From the NCBI GenBank assembly GCA_910576785.1, contig CAJTJG010000006.1:80636-144635 (forward strand): 64,000 nucleotides of DNA, written 5' to 3'. Under the pieces are notes generated by a model that did no database searches, had not been told where the DNA came from, and saw nothing but the letters and a program-made list of their open reading frames with translations. A program made the translations under genes and the position numbers. This stretch comes from an uncultured Duncaniella sp. (GTDB taxonomy: Bacteria > Bacteroidota > Bacteroidia > Bacteroidales > Muribaculaceae). Positions 30,955 to 39,046 of this stretch are shown here, piece after piece (the first letter of the stretch is position 1; every line of letters begins with the position of its first letter).

Positions 30955-32148
30955 ATGAAAACCACCGTAATCGCAGCGATGCTGCTTGCCACATCAATGG
31001 CTTGCCAGGCCCAACAAGCCCTATGGGGCATGCCCAAGATCATCTCTCCGCAAGTCAACCCCGACACGACCGTGACTTTCAGACTTGATGCGCCAGGTGC
31101 ATCGGAAGTCATCGTGACAGGCGATTTTCTTCCCCCAAGGCATATCGAGACTCCTTATGGGTCGTTTGCTATAGACGGCTCCATGCCTCTTGCCAAGAAC
31201 TCCGACGGGATATGGGAATGCACTTCAGGAAAGCTTTCGCCCGAACTCTACAGCTATACTTTTATAGTAGACAGCTTGCGCATGCCCGATCCGTCAAATG
31301 TCTATCAGATACGCGATGTGGGTACGATCACCAATATATTCCTCATACCTGGAGACAGGGCCACATCATATGCGGTCAACGATGTGCCCCACGGCACGGT
31401 GTCCAAGATATGGTATGACAGTCCGTCCACCGGGATGAAAAGACGCATGAGCGTGTATACCCCTCCGGGCTACGAGACTTCGGGGAAGGAATATCCGGTG
31501 TTCTATCTTCTCCACGGCATGGGCGGCGACGAGGATGCGTGGCTCGAACTGGGAAGAGCATCGGAGATATTGGACAACCTGATAGCCGAGTGGAAGGCTG
31601 AGCCGATGATCGTGGTGATGCCGAACGGCAATATATCGCAGGAGGCGGCTCCCGGCCGTACGAGCCACGGACTCGTGCCCCCGACAACGGCCCTCCCCAA
31701 CACGATGGACGGTACATTTGAGGCCGCGTTTCCCGAGATAGTCGGATTCATAGACCGCACATACCGCACCAAAGCCGACAAGGACAACAGGGCCATAGCC
31801 GGATTGTCGATGGGCGGATTCCATTCATGCCATATATCCAAGCAGTATCCCGACATGTTCGGATATGTGGGACTATTCTCCGCTGCCATCAATACAGACA
31901 AGGAAAAGAGATCGCCAATCTACGAGGAGATGGAACGCAAGTTTGCCGAACAGTTCAAAAACGCCCCCGCACTGTACTGGATCGGGATCGGTAAGGAAGA
32001 TTTCCTGTTCAAAGACAACCAGAATCTACGCAACTTTTTGGACAGCAAAGGATATCCCTATACATATGTCGAGACCGAAGGCGGGCATATATGGCGAAAT
32101 TGGCGAGTGTATCTGACCGAATTCGCGCCCCTTCTGTTCAACCGTTGA
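30955..32148 (+). CDS. Secreted esterase, CE1/esterase-D family with N-terminal E-set domain
   Basis: The ATG at 30955 begins a signal peptide ending CQA|Q, giving 397 residues. Residues 25-125 look like an E-set/CBM48-type beta domain (TVTFRLDAPGASEVIVTGDF). Residues 140-397 are an alpha/beta-hydrolase of the esterase-D type: LLHGMGGDEDAW, nucleophile S285 in GLSMGG, and likely catalytic H378 in GGHIW. Relatives remove acetyl or feruloyl groups from plant polysaccharides. Its place just upstream of a uronate operon fits side-chain removal from pectin or glucuronoxylan (inference). It has its own -7 element. Confidence 0.87.
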   Translation: MKTTVIAAMLLATSMACQAQQALWGMPKIISPQVNPDTTVTFRLDAPGASEVIVTGDFLPPRHIETPYGSFAIDGSMPLAKNSDGIWECTSGKLSPELYSYTFIVDSLRMPDPSNVYQIRDVGTITNIFLIPGDRATSYAVNDVPHGTVSKIWYDSPSTGMKRRMSVYTPPGYETSGKEYPVFYLLHGMGGDEDAWLELGRASEILDNLIAEWKAEPMIVVMPNGNISQEAAPGRTSHGLVPPTTALPNTMDGTFEAAFPEIVGFIDRTYRTKADKDNRAIAGLSMGGFHSCHISKQYPDMFGYVGLFSAAINTDKEKRSPIYEEMERKFAEQFKNAPALYWIGIGKEDFLFKDNQNLRNFLDSKGYPYTYVETEGGHIWRNWRVYLTEFAPLLFNR

Positions 32149-32178
32149 TGCCCGCCAAAGAAAGAAAAGCGCGTTTTA

Positions 32179-32210
32179 TTTGAAAAATCACTGGTTTTTG
32201 AGTAATTTTG
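32179..32210 (+). promoter_or_regulatory. Promoter of the uronate operon (kduD)
   Basis: TTTG (32179-32182), 20 bases and TAATTTTG (32203-32210) match the consensus fully. The leader before kduD is about 50 bases. Confidence 0.72.
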
Positions 32211-32264
32211 AACCATCAATTCTACATATCAACAACTGTCACTACTTTAATCTAAACCTTAGAA

Positions 32265-33059
32265 ATGGTAAATTTTTCATTACAAGGGAAAGTGGCTCTC
32301 GTGACCGGAGCCGCCTACGGCATAGGCCTTGCCATCGCACAGGCATTCGCTGAAGCCGGTGCAAAAATAGTATTCAACTGCTCACGTCAGGAGACAGTGG
32401 ACCGTGGTCTCAAGGCATACAAGGAACTTGGCATCGAAGCCAAAGGTTATCTCTGCGATGTGACCGATGAAGAGGCAGTCAAGGCCATGGTGGCTGACAT
32501 CGAAGCCACAGTAGGCACGATCGACATCCTCGTGAACAACGCCGGCATCATCAAGCGCATACCCATGGAGGAGATGAATGTGGAGGATTTCCGCAGAGTA
32601 GTCGACGTAGACCTCATAGCGCCCTATATCTGTGCCAAGGCTGTCATCCCCGGCATGATCAAGAAGGGCCATGGCAAGATCATCAACATCTGCTCGATGA
32701 TGAGCGAGCTCGGCCGCGAGACCGTATCGGCCTACGCAGCCGCCAAGGGTGGCCTGAAGATGCTCACCAAGAATATCTGCTCGGAGTTCGGCGAGCACAA
32801 TATCCAGTGCAACGGCATCGGCCCGGGCTACATAGCTACCGACCAGACCGCTCCCCTGCGCGAACTCCAGCCCGACGGAAGCCGTCATCCATTCGATCAG
32901 TTCATCATATCCAAGACTCCCGCAGGCCGCTGGGGTACACCCGAGGATCTCATGGGTCCGGCAGTGTTCCTCGCTTCGGACGCATCTGACTTCGTCAACG
33001 GTCACATCCTGTACGTTGACGGCGGCATACTTGCCTACATCGGCAAACAGCCCAAGTAA
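32265..33059 (+). CDS. kduD: 2-dehydro-3-deoxy-D-gluconate 5-dehydrogenase / gluconate 5-dehydrogenase (SDR)
   Basis: This enzyme interconverts 2,5-diketo-3-deoxygluconate and 2-keto-3-deoxygluconate using NAD(H). The 264 residues form a classical short-chain dehydrogenase: the cofactor motif TGAAYGIG at about 15-22, NNAG, the catalytic Ser in ICSMMSELG and SAYAAAKGG with the Tyr and Lys. Automated pipelines often call this group gluconate 5-dehydrogenase. The kduI and kdgK genes downstream favour the KduD role. It is the first gene of the operon, and a strong hairpin separates it from the permease. Confidence 0.88.
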   Translation: MVNFSLQGKVALVTGAAYGIGLAIAQAFAEAGAKIVFNCSRQETVDRGLKAYKELGIEAKGYLCDVTDEEAVKAMVADIEATVGTIDILVNNAGIIKRIPMEEMNVEDFRRVVDVDLIAPYICAKAVIPGMIKKGHGKIINICSMMSELGRETVSAYAAAKGGLKMLTKNICSEFGEHNIQCNGIGPGYIATDQTAPLRELQPDGSRHPFDQFIISKTPAGRWGTPEDLMGPAVFLASDASDFVNGHILYVDGGILAYIGKQPK

Positions 33060-33069
33060 AAAAACATAT

Positions 33070-33109
33070 GTATACCGTGGCCCGGATATGTTCCGGGATC
33101 ACGGTATAC
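33070..33109 (+). promoter_or_regulatory. Intercistronic hairpin between kduD and the IIC permease
   Basis: GTATACCGTG pairs with CACGGTATAC around an inner CCCGGA/TCCGGG stem with a 5-base loop. No T-run follows, so an mRNA-processing or attenuation role is more likely than full termination. Confidence 0.55.
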
Positions 33110-33151
33110 TTATAATATTGTCTGATACCACATTTTTTCATACATCAAGCT

Positions 33152-34570
33152 TTGGAACAAGTATTTTCCTATATCATCGGCCTCGGTGCAGCCGTGATGA
33201 TGCCCATTATCTTCACAATTCTCGGACTCTGCATCGGCCTCGGGTTCGGCAAGTCCCTGATGTCCGGTCTGAAAGTCGGAGTGGGCTTCGTAGGTCTGTC
33301 AATCGTGACCGCACTGCTCACCTCCGCCCTTGGTCCCGCGCTTAACGAGGTGGTGGATATCTACGATCTTCAGCTCAAGGTATTCGACATGGGCTGGCCC
33401 GCAGCGGCCGCCGTGGCCTACAATACCGCCGTCGGCGCGTTCATCATCCCGGTATGTCTCGGTGTCAATCTGATACTGCTCCTTGTCAAGGGTACCCGCA
33501 CCGTCAACATCGACCTGTGGAACTACTGGCATTTCGCCTTCATCGGAGCTGTGGTCTACTTTGCCTCCGGTTCCATTATGTGGGGATTCTTCGCAGCCAT
33601 AATATGCTATATAATCACACTCGTGATCGCTGACATGACCGCGCGGAAGTTCCAGTCATTCTACTCCGGCATGGAGGGTATCTCCATCCCCCAGCCTTTC
33701 TGCGCAGGATTCGTGCCCTTTGCATGGGCTATCAACAAGGTGCTCGACAAGATCCCCTTCATCCGCACACTGGAGATCGACGCCGAGGGTATGAAGAAGA
33801 AATTCGGCATACTCGGCGAGCCGCTCTTCCTCGGTATAGTGGTTGGTGTGGCCATAGGTTGCCTTACCTGCACATCATTCGGGGAGATCACCGACAAGGT
33901 GCCTTACATCCTTGGTCTCGGTATCAAGATGGGAGCCGTCATGGAACTCATCCCCCGTGTCACCGTGCTCTTTATCGAGGGTCTGCGCCCCATCTCCGAC
34001 GCTACCCGCGAGCTTATAGCCCGCAAGTTCCGTGGTGCGAGCGGCCTATCCATCGGCATGAGCCCGGCTCTCGTCATAGGCCATCCCACCACTCTGGTGG
34101 TATCGCTCCTGCTCATCCCCGTGACCCTCTTCCTGGCAGTCATCCTGCCCGGCAATGAGTTCCTGCCCCTCGCATCGCTAGCCGGTATGTTCTACATATT
34201 CCCGCTCGTGCTCCCATTCACCAAGGGTAACGTCGTGAAGACATTTATCATCGGCCTCGTGGTCATCGTGATGGGACTCTATCTGGTCACCTATCTCGCC
34301 GCACCGTTCACCCTGGCGGCCCACGACGTGTTCGCCACCACCGGTGATGCTGCCGTGGCTATCCCCGATGGTTTCTCCGGAGGTAGCCTTGACTTCGCAG
34401 GAAGCCCCTTCTCGGCCCTCATCTACTTCTGCTGCGAGAACCTGCGCTACGCAGGCGCAACTTTCTTAGTGGTGCTCACATGCGGACTGGTAGTGATCAA
34501 CCGCCGCAACATCAACAAGGTAGAACGTGAGGATATTGCCGCCGACATGCGTGCCGACAGCAAAAAATGA
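33152..34570 (+). CDS. Orphan PTS galactitol-type IIC permease (GatC-like)
   Basis: The 472-residue membrane protein resembles EIIC of the galactitol family along its length: an opening YIIGLGAAVMMPIIF, then GIGFVG-like and VDVGWP-like stretches, NIDLWNYWH, GISIPQ and FGEP. About ten to eleven membrane segments are predicted. The start is TTG, because the next Met (residue 16) would cut the conserved first helix. No IIA, IIB, HPr or EI gene is nearby, and Bacteroidales generally lack a sugar PTS, so it may act as a non-phosphorylating permease. In this operon the likely cargo is a uronate-derived keto sugar acid (inference). Confidence 0.85.
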   Translation: MEQVFSYIIGLGAAVMMPIIFTILGLCIGLGFGKSLMSGLKVGVGFVGLSIVTALLTSALGPALNEVVDIYDLQLKVFDMGWPAAAAVAYNTAVGAFIIPVCLGVNLILLLVKGTRTVNIDLWNYWHFAFIGAVVYFASGSIMWGFFAAIICYIITLVIADMTARKFQSFYSGMEGISIPQPFCAGFVPFAWAINKVLDKIPFIRTLEIDAEGMKKKFGILGEPLFLGIVVGVAIGCLTCTSFGEITDKVPYILGLGIKMGAVMELIPRVTVLFIEGLRPISDATRELIARKFRGASGLSIGMSPALVIGHPTTLVVSLLLIPVTLFLAVILPGNEFLPLASLAGMFYIFPLVLPFTKGNVVKTFIIGLVVIVMGLYLVTYLAAPFTLAAHDVFATTGDAAVAIPDGFSGGSLDFAGSPFSALIYFCCENLRYAGATFLVVLTCGLVVINRRNINKVEREDIAADMRADSKK

Positions 34571-34598
34571 TAATCGTTACAACACTTCATTACACACA

Positions 34599-35519
34599 AT
34601 GAAAAAAATATTTATAACCGCCGCTATGGCTCTCGCCACACTATCCACAATGGCACAGACTGAATATTCAATTCTCCGCGCCTGTCACCCCGACGACGTG
34701 AAGCACTACGACACCGACCAGCTCCGCAAGCACTTCATGATGCCCAAGGTAATGGAACAGGACAAGATAAACCTCACATACTCCATGTATGACCGTCTCA
34801 TATACGGAGGTGTCGTGCCCGTATCGAAGACCGTAACTCTCGAGGCCATCGACCCGCTCAAGGCAGACTACTTCCTGGAGCGCCGAGAGCTCGGAGTGAT
34901 CAACATCGGCGGTGACGGTATCGTCAATGTAGACGGAAAGGACTATGAGCTCCACTTCAAGGACGCACTCTATGTAGGACGTGGCAACAAGAACGTGACA
35001 TTCCGCTCGAAGGACGCATCCAACCCCGCCAAGTTCTATATCAACTCCACCACAGCCCACAAGGAGTACAAGACCCAGCTCATCACTATCGACGGCCGCA
35101 AGGGTTCCATCAAGGCAAACTGCATCAAGGCCGGCTCGCTCGAGGAGAGCAATGACCGTGTGATCAACCAGCTCATCGTGTCCAATGTGCTCGAGGAGGG
35201 CCCCTGCCAGCTGCAGATGGGTCTCACCGAGCTCAAGCCCGGCAGCGTATGGAACACCATGCCCGCCCACACACATGACCGTCGCGTGGAAGCTTATTTC
35301 TACTTCAACGTTCCCGAGGGGAATGCTATCTGCCACCTCATGGGCGAGCCTCAGGAGAACCGTCTGATATGGCTCCACAACGAACAGGCCGTGATGTCGC
35401 CCGAATGGTCGATACATGCCGCCGCAGGTACATCCAACTACATGTTCATCTGGGGCATGGGTGGTGAGAACCTCAACTATGGCGACATGGACAAGGTGAC
35501 CTATCTCGAAATGAAGTAA
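34599..35519 (+). CDS. kduI: 5-keto-4-deoxyuronate isomerase with signal peptide
   Basis: KduI converts 5-keto-4-deoxyuronate to 2,5-diketo-3-deoxygluconate in pectin and glycosaminoglycan breakdown. The 306 residues match KduI from about residue 26 on: YDTDQLRKHF, LTYSMYDRLIYGGVVP, EAIDPLKADYFLERRELGV, and the metal site PAHTHDRRVEAYFY plus WSIHAAAG. Unlike the usual cytoplasmic enzyme, it begins with a Sec-type signal (MKKIFITAAMALATLSTMA, cut before Q). A GTG at 34527 overlaps the permease gene and is unlikely. It lies 28 bases after the permease. Confidence 0.9.
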   Translation: MKKIFITAAMALATLSTMAQTEYSILRACHPDDVKHYDTDQLRKHFMMPKVMEQDKINLTYSMYDRLIYGGVVPVSKTVTLEAIDPLKADYFLERRELGVINIGGDGIVNVDGKDYELHFKDALYVGRGNKNVTFRSKDASNPAKFYINSTTAHKEYKTQLITIDGRKGSIKANCIKAGSLEESNDRVINQLIVSNVLEEGPCQLQMGLTELKPGSVWNTMPAHTHDRRVEAYFYFNVPEGNAICHLMGEPQENRLIWLHNEQAVMSPEWSIHAAAGTSNYMFIWGMGGENLNYGDMDKVTYLEMK

Positions 35520-35539
35520 CTGACCCCCAAATCCTATTG

Positions 35540-36304
35540 ATGAACCGGATAAAACAGATAATCCGACATTCGGCCCATACAGCTGAAGTGGTGATCGAGT
35601 CAGCCTCGGTCGCCACCTCGGCTCGTCCGGGTCATTTTGTCATGATACGTTTCAGCGAGGATCTGCCCCGTATCCCGTTCACTATCATTGCCACCGACCC
35701 CGAAAACAGTACTTTCACCATCCTTATACATAAGGGTGAACGTCTGACTCACCTCATCGACTCACTGGAACCGGGACGGGAACTCCCGAATCTGCTTGGG
35801 CCTCTCGGGCAGGCTTTTGAAGTAAAGAACTACGGTACGGTGATCTGCATCGGAGATGGCGTGGGATTTGTCCCTGTCCTCCCTATCATCAAGGCGCTGA
35901 AAAGTGTGGGGTGCAGAGTCATAACCGTACTGTCGGAATTCACGGAGCAGAACACATGTCTGCGCTCTATGGCCGAGCCATACAGCGACCAGCTGCTGCA
36001 CTCAGCCTCGGTAGACGAAGCTGTGGAACGTGTGAGATCGGTAATCGACTCGGAGCCTGTCAACCTCGTGGTGATGACCGGCCCCACCGATATGATGAAA
36101 ATGATAGCCGACACCACACGGCTCCGCGGCATCCCGTCGCGATGCATTCTCAACATGATAATGCTCGATGGCGTGGGAATATGCGGCATATGCAGAGTGA
36201 TGGTGGACGGCAAGCGTAAGCTGACATGTATCGACGGGCCGACTTTTGACGCTCACCTCGTGGACTTTGAACAGCTGCTCAACAGGCAGCGCAACTATGT
36301 ATAG
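35540..36304 (+). CDS. Ferredoxin-NADP reductase-like subunit (NfnA/SfnA, PyrK-like)
   Basis: The 254-residue flavoprotein has an FAD domain (about 1-100, RPGHFVMIRF then RIPFTI), an NAD(P) domain (about 100-215, VICIGDGVGFVPVLPII) and a C-terminal 2Fe-2S site. The site reads MLDGVGICGICRVMV followed by LTCIDGP. That pattern of one Asp and three Cys matches the small subunit of NADH-dependent ferredoxin:NADP oxidoreductase. The ATG at 35540 follows a TTG at 35537. The large-subunit gene begins 6 bases downstream, so the two should form a complex. PyrK of dihydroorotate dehydrogenase is the main alternative but would need a pyrD partner. Confidence 0.82.
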   Translation: MNRIKQIIRHSAHTAEVVIESASVATSARPGHFVMIRFSEDLPRIPFTIIATDPENSTFTILIHKGERLTHLIDSLEPGRELPNLLGPLGQAFEVKNYGTVICIGDGVGFVPVLPIIKALKSVGCRVITVLSEFTEQNTCLRSMAEPYSDQLLHSASVDEAVERVRSVIDSEPVNLVVMTGPTDMMKMIADTTRLRGIPSRCILNMIMLDGVGICGICRVMVDGKRKLTCIDGPTFDAHLVDFEQLLNRQRNYV

Positions 36305-36310
36305 CCGATT

Positions 36311-37819
36311 ATGACACAGCAAGAAGAATCCAATCTCGTATCGCGCGACGCCCAATGGCGCGAGGAGTTGCGTAAAAGTATCCCCACAAAGGAACGTACA
36401 GCTCTTCCCCGCGTCAAGATGCCTGAGCTCGAGGAGTCATACCGCATAAAGTGTGACGACGAGGTAAACCAGGGCCTTTCCATCCAGCAGGCCGTGCTCG
36501 AGGCAAGGCGTTGCCTTGACTGTCCGGATCCGGGATGCATGAAGGGCTGCCCCGTGTCAAACCATATCCCGGCATTCATAAAGAACATCGAGCGCCACCG
36601 CTTTGCCGAAGCTCTTGAGGTTCTGTCGCTCACCACCGTGCTCCCGGCTGTGTGCGGACGCGTGTGTCCGCAGGAAAAACAGTGCGAGGCAGGATGTGTG
36701 TACAACAAAATGAAGAAACCTCCGGTGGCCATAGGCAATCTGGAACGTTTCGTGGCCGACTTCAACCGAGAGGTGAACCGCCATGACCATATAGATGAAA
36801 GCCGACAGACCACCCCGGTGCCGTTCTTCGGCGGAATAAAGATAGCTGTGGTGGGCTCGGGGCCTTCAGGTCTCGCATTCGCAGGCGACATGGCCAAGCG
36901 TGGCTATGATGTGACTGTGTTCGAGGCTCTTGACCGCCTGGGCGGTGTGCTGAAATATGGTATTCCCGAATTTTGCCTGCCGAAGGACGTGGTCAACGCC
37001 GAGATAGCCCGAGTGGCCAATCTCGGAGTGAAATTCGAGAAGAACTGTTTCGTCGGCACTACCCTCCCCTACGAGGATCTTCACGCCAGAGGATTCAAAG
37101 GGATCTATGTGGCCACCGGAGCTGGAAAACCCCGCTTCATGGGCATAAAAGGTGAAAACCTGCCCGGAGTGATGACCGCCAATGAGTATCTCATACGCTA
37201 CAATCTGGCCCATCATGAGATATATGGACAGAATGTGATGTCGCTCAAGCGCCGCCGCGTGGCTGTGATCGGAGCCGGCAATACTGCGATGGATGCTGTC
37301 CGCGCCGCCCGGAGACTCGGAGCGGAACGTGCCATGATCATCTACCGCCGTGGACAGGATGAGATCCCGGCCCGTGCGGAGGAAGTGCGCCATGCCCAGG
37401 AAGAGGGAGTGGAATTCCTCACGCTCCATAATCCCGTGGAGTATATAGCAGACGACAAGGGTATGCTATGCGGAGTGAAGCTCCAGAAGATGAGACTCGG
37501 CGAGCCTGATGAGTCAGGCCGACGCACACCGGAGGAGATACCCGGAGCCATCGAGGAGATCGAGATAGATCTGGCGGTGGTGTGTGTAGGCTATCTTCCC
37601 AATCCGCCGGCTCTCACCGAGGATATAGAGCTGACGCGCAAAGGTATGATCGTGGTCGATGCCGAGAGCGGAAAGTCTAAGATGCCATCTGTATATGCCG
37701 GCGGTGACATAGTGCGTGGCGCATCCACCGTCATCCTTGCCATGGGCGACGGACGCAGAGCCGCCAAGGCAATGTCGGAGGCTTTCGAGAAAATCATAAG
37801 CAATACCACCCTGACCTGA
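36311..37819 (+). CDS. NADPH-dependent glutamate synthase-like subunit (NfnB/SfnB)
   Basis: The 502-residue protein resembles GltD with an N-terminal extension. Cluster cysteines lie in CLDCPDPGCMKGCPV (about 67-81) and CGRVCPQEKQCEAGC (about 116-130). FAD and NADP motifs follow (VVGSGPSGLAFAG about 179, VIGAGNTAMDAVR about 320) and the C-terminal YAGGDIVRGAST closes the flavin site. Paired with the preceding small subunit, it fits an NfnAB/SfnAB complex moving electrons between NADH, NADPH and ferredoxin. True GltB partner function is unlikely, since gltB already has its own gltD. Confidence 0.85.
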   Translation: MTQQEESNLVSRDAQWREELRKSIPTKERTALPRVKMPELEESYRIKCDDEVNQGLSIQQAVLEARRCLDCPDPGCMKGCPVSNHIPAFIKNIERHRFAEALEVLSLTTVLPAVCGRVCPQEKQCEAGCVYNKMKKPPVAIGNLERFVADFNREVNRHDHIDESRQTTPVPFFGGIKIAVVGSGPSGLAFAGDMAKRGYDVTVFEALDRLGGVLKYGIPEFCLPKDVVNAEIARVANLGVKFEKNCFVGTTLPYEDLHARGFKGIYVATGAGKPRFMGIKGENLPGVMTANEYLIRYNLAHHEIYGQNVMSLKRRRVAVIGAGNTAMDAVRAARRLGAERAMIIYRRGQDEIPARAEEVRHAQEEGVEFLTLHNPVEYIADDKGMLCGVKLQKMRLGEPDESGRRTPEEIPGAIEEIEIDLAVVCVGYLPNPPALTEDIELTRKGMIVVDAESGKSKMPSVYAGGDIVRGASTVILAMGDGRRAAKAMSEAFEKIISNTTLT

Positions 37820-37872
37820 TATAAGAATAGCAAAAATCAATAAATCAACCCTTAATAATCAAAATTTTACCA

Positions 37873-38892
37873 ATGAAAGTAGTAACACTTGGCGAGATCA
37901 TGCTCCGCCTTTCGCCCGCCGGCAACAACCGCTTTGTACAGGTTGACAATTTCGACGTCATCTGGGGTGGCGGCGAGGCCAACGTAGCCGTTTCATGTGC
38001 CAACTATGGACATGACGCTTATTTCGTATCCAAACTTCCCAAACATGAGATCGGTCAGGCCGCTGTGAACGCACTCCGTCGTTACGGCGTACACACCGAG
38101 CATATCGCACGCGGTGGAGACCGTGTGGGCATCTACTATTGCGAGACCGGCGCATCCATGCGTCCCTCGAAAGTCATCTATGACCGTGCCAACTCCGCCA
38201 TCTCTGAGGCAGATCCTGCCGACTTCGACTTCGACAAGATCATGGAGGGCGCCGACTGGTTCCACTGGAGCGGTATCACCCCCGCTATCTCTGACAAGGC
38301 TGCCGAGCTCACCCGCCTTGCCTGCGAGGCTGCAAAGCGTCACGGCGTGACTGTCAGCGTTGACCTCAACTTCCGCAAGAAACTGTGGACAAAGGAGAAA
38401 GCTCAGTCCATCATGCGTCCGCTCATGAAGTATGTCGATGTGTGCATCGGCAACGAGGAGGACGCAGAGCTCTGCCTCGGCTTCAAACCCGATGCCGACG
38501 TAGAAGGCGGCGAAACCAATGCCGAAGGATACAAGGGCATTTTCAAGGCCATGGCCAAGGAGTTTGACTTCAAGTATGTGATCTCCACCCTCCGTGAGAG
38601 CTATTCCGCCACCCACAATGGCTGGAAGGCTATGATCTACAATGGCGAGGAGTTCTACGAGAGCAAGCGCTATGACATCAATCCCATCATTGACCGTGTA
38701 GGTGGCGGTGACTCCTTCTCCGGCGGTATCATCCACGGTCTGCTCACCATGCCCAACCAGGCTGACGCACTCGAGTTTGCCGTAGCAGCATCCGCTCTGA
38801 AGCACACCATCCCCGGTGACTTCAACCTTGTAAGCGTGGATGAGGTCAACTCTCTCGCCGGTGGCAACGCCAACGGTCGCGTGCAGCGCTAA
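37873..38892 (+). CDS. kdgK: 2-keto-3-deoxygluconate kinase (PfkB family)
   Basis: KdgK phosphorylates 2-keto-3-deoxygluconate to the 6-phosphate, which an aldolase then splits. The 339 residues show the PfkB sugar-kinase pattern: LGEIMLRLSP at the start, WGGGEANVAVSCA, and the catalytic DRVGGGDSFSGG near residue 277. The family's SVDLNFR segment is present. It is the last gene of the uronate cluster, 53 bases after the Nfn-like pair. The KDPG aldolase gene (kdgA) is not in the window. Confidence 0.92.
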   Translation: MKVVTLGEIMLRLSPAGNNRFVQVDNFDVIWGGGEANVAVSCANYGHDAYFVSKLPKHEIGQAAVNALRRYGVHTEHIARGGDRVGIYYCETGASMRPSKVIYDRANSAISEADPADFDFDKIMEGADWFHWSGITPAISDKAAELTRLACEAAKRHGVTVSVDLNFRKKLWTKEKAQSIMRPLMKYVDVCIGNEEDAELCLGFKPDADVEGGETNAEGYKGIFKAMAKEFDFKYVISTLRESYSATHNGWKAMIYNGEEFYESKRYDINPIIDRVGGGDSFSGGIIHGLLTMPNQADALEFAVAASALKHTIPGDFNLVSVDEVNSLAGGNANGRVQR

Positions 38893-38931
38893 TCATCCGG
38901 CCGTGGTCATGTCACATCAGTGACAGACCGC

Positions 38932-39027
38932 AGAAGGACGAATAAAGATCAAAAGTGACAGAGAATCATTGATTGTCGCTCTGACAATTAACACTCTCTG
39001 TCACTTTTGATCTTTATTCGTCTTTCT
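38932..39027. terminator. Very long hairpin after kdgK
   Basis: A perfect 27-bp stem (38937-38963 with 38996-39022), extendable outward through one G-T pair, surrounds a small hairpin (ATTGTC-GCTCT-GACAAT). It lies between convergent genes and may terminate both. Its length is unusual. Confidence 0.55.
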
Positions 39028-39046
39028 GTATAGCGGTATAATTGGT

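Noticed and set aside
36311..37819. Annotation as a second true glutamate synthase small subunit
   Set aside because: The adjacent flavin/2Fe-2S subunit and separate gltBD pair fit an Nfn/Sfn-type complex better.
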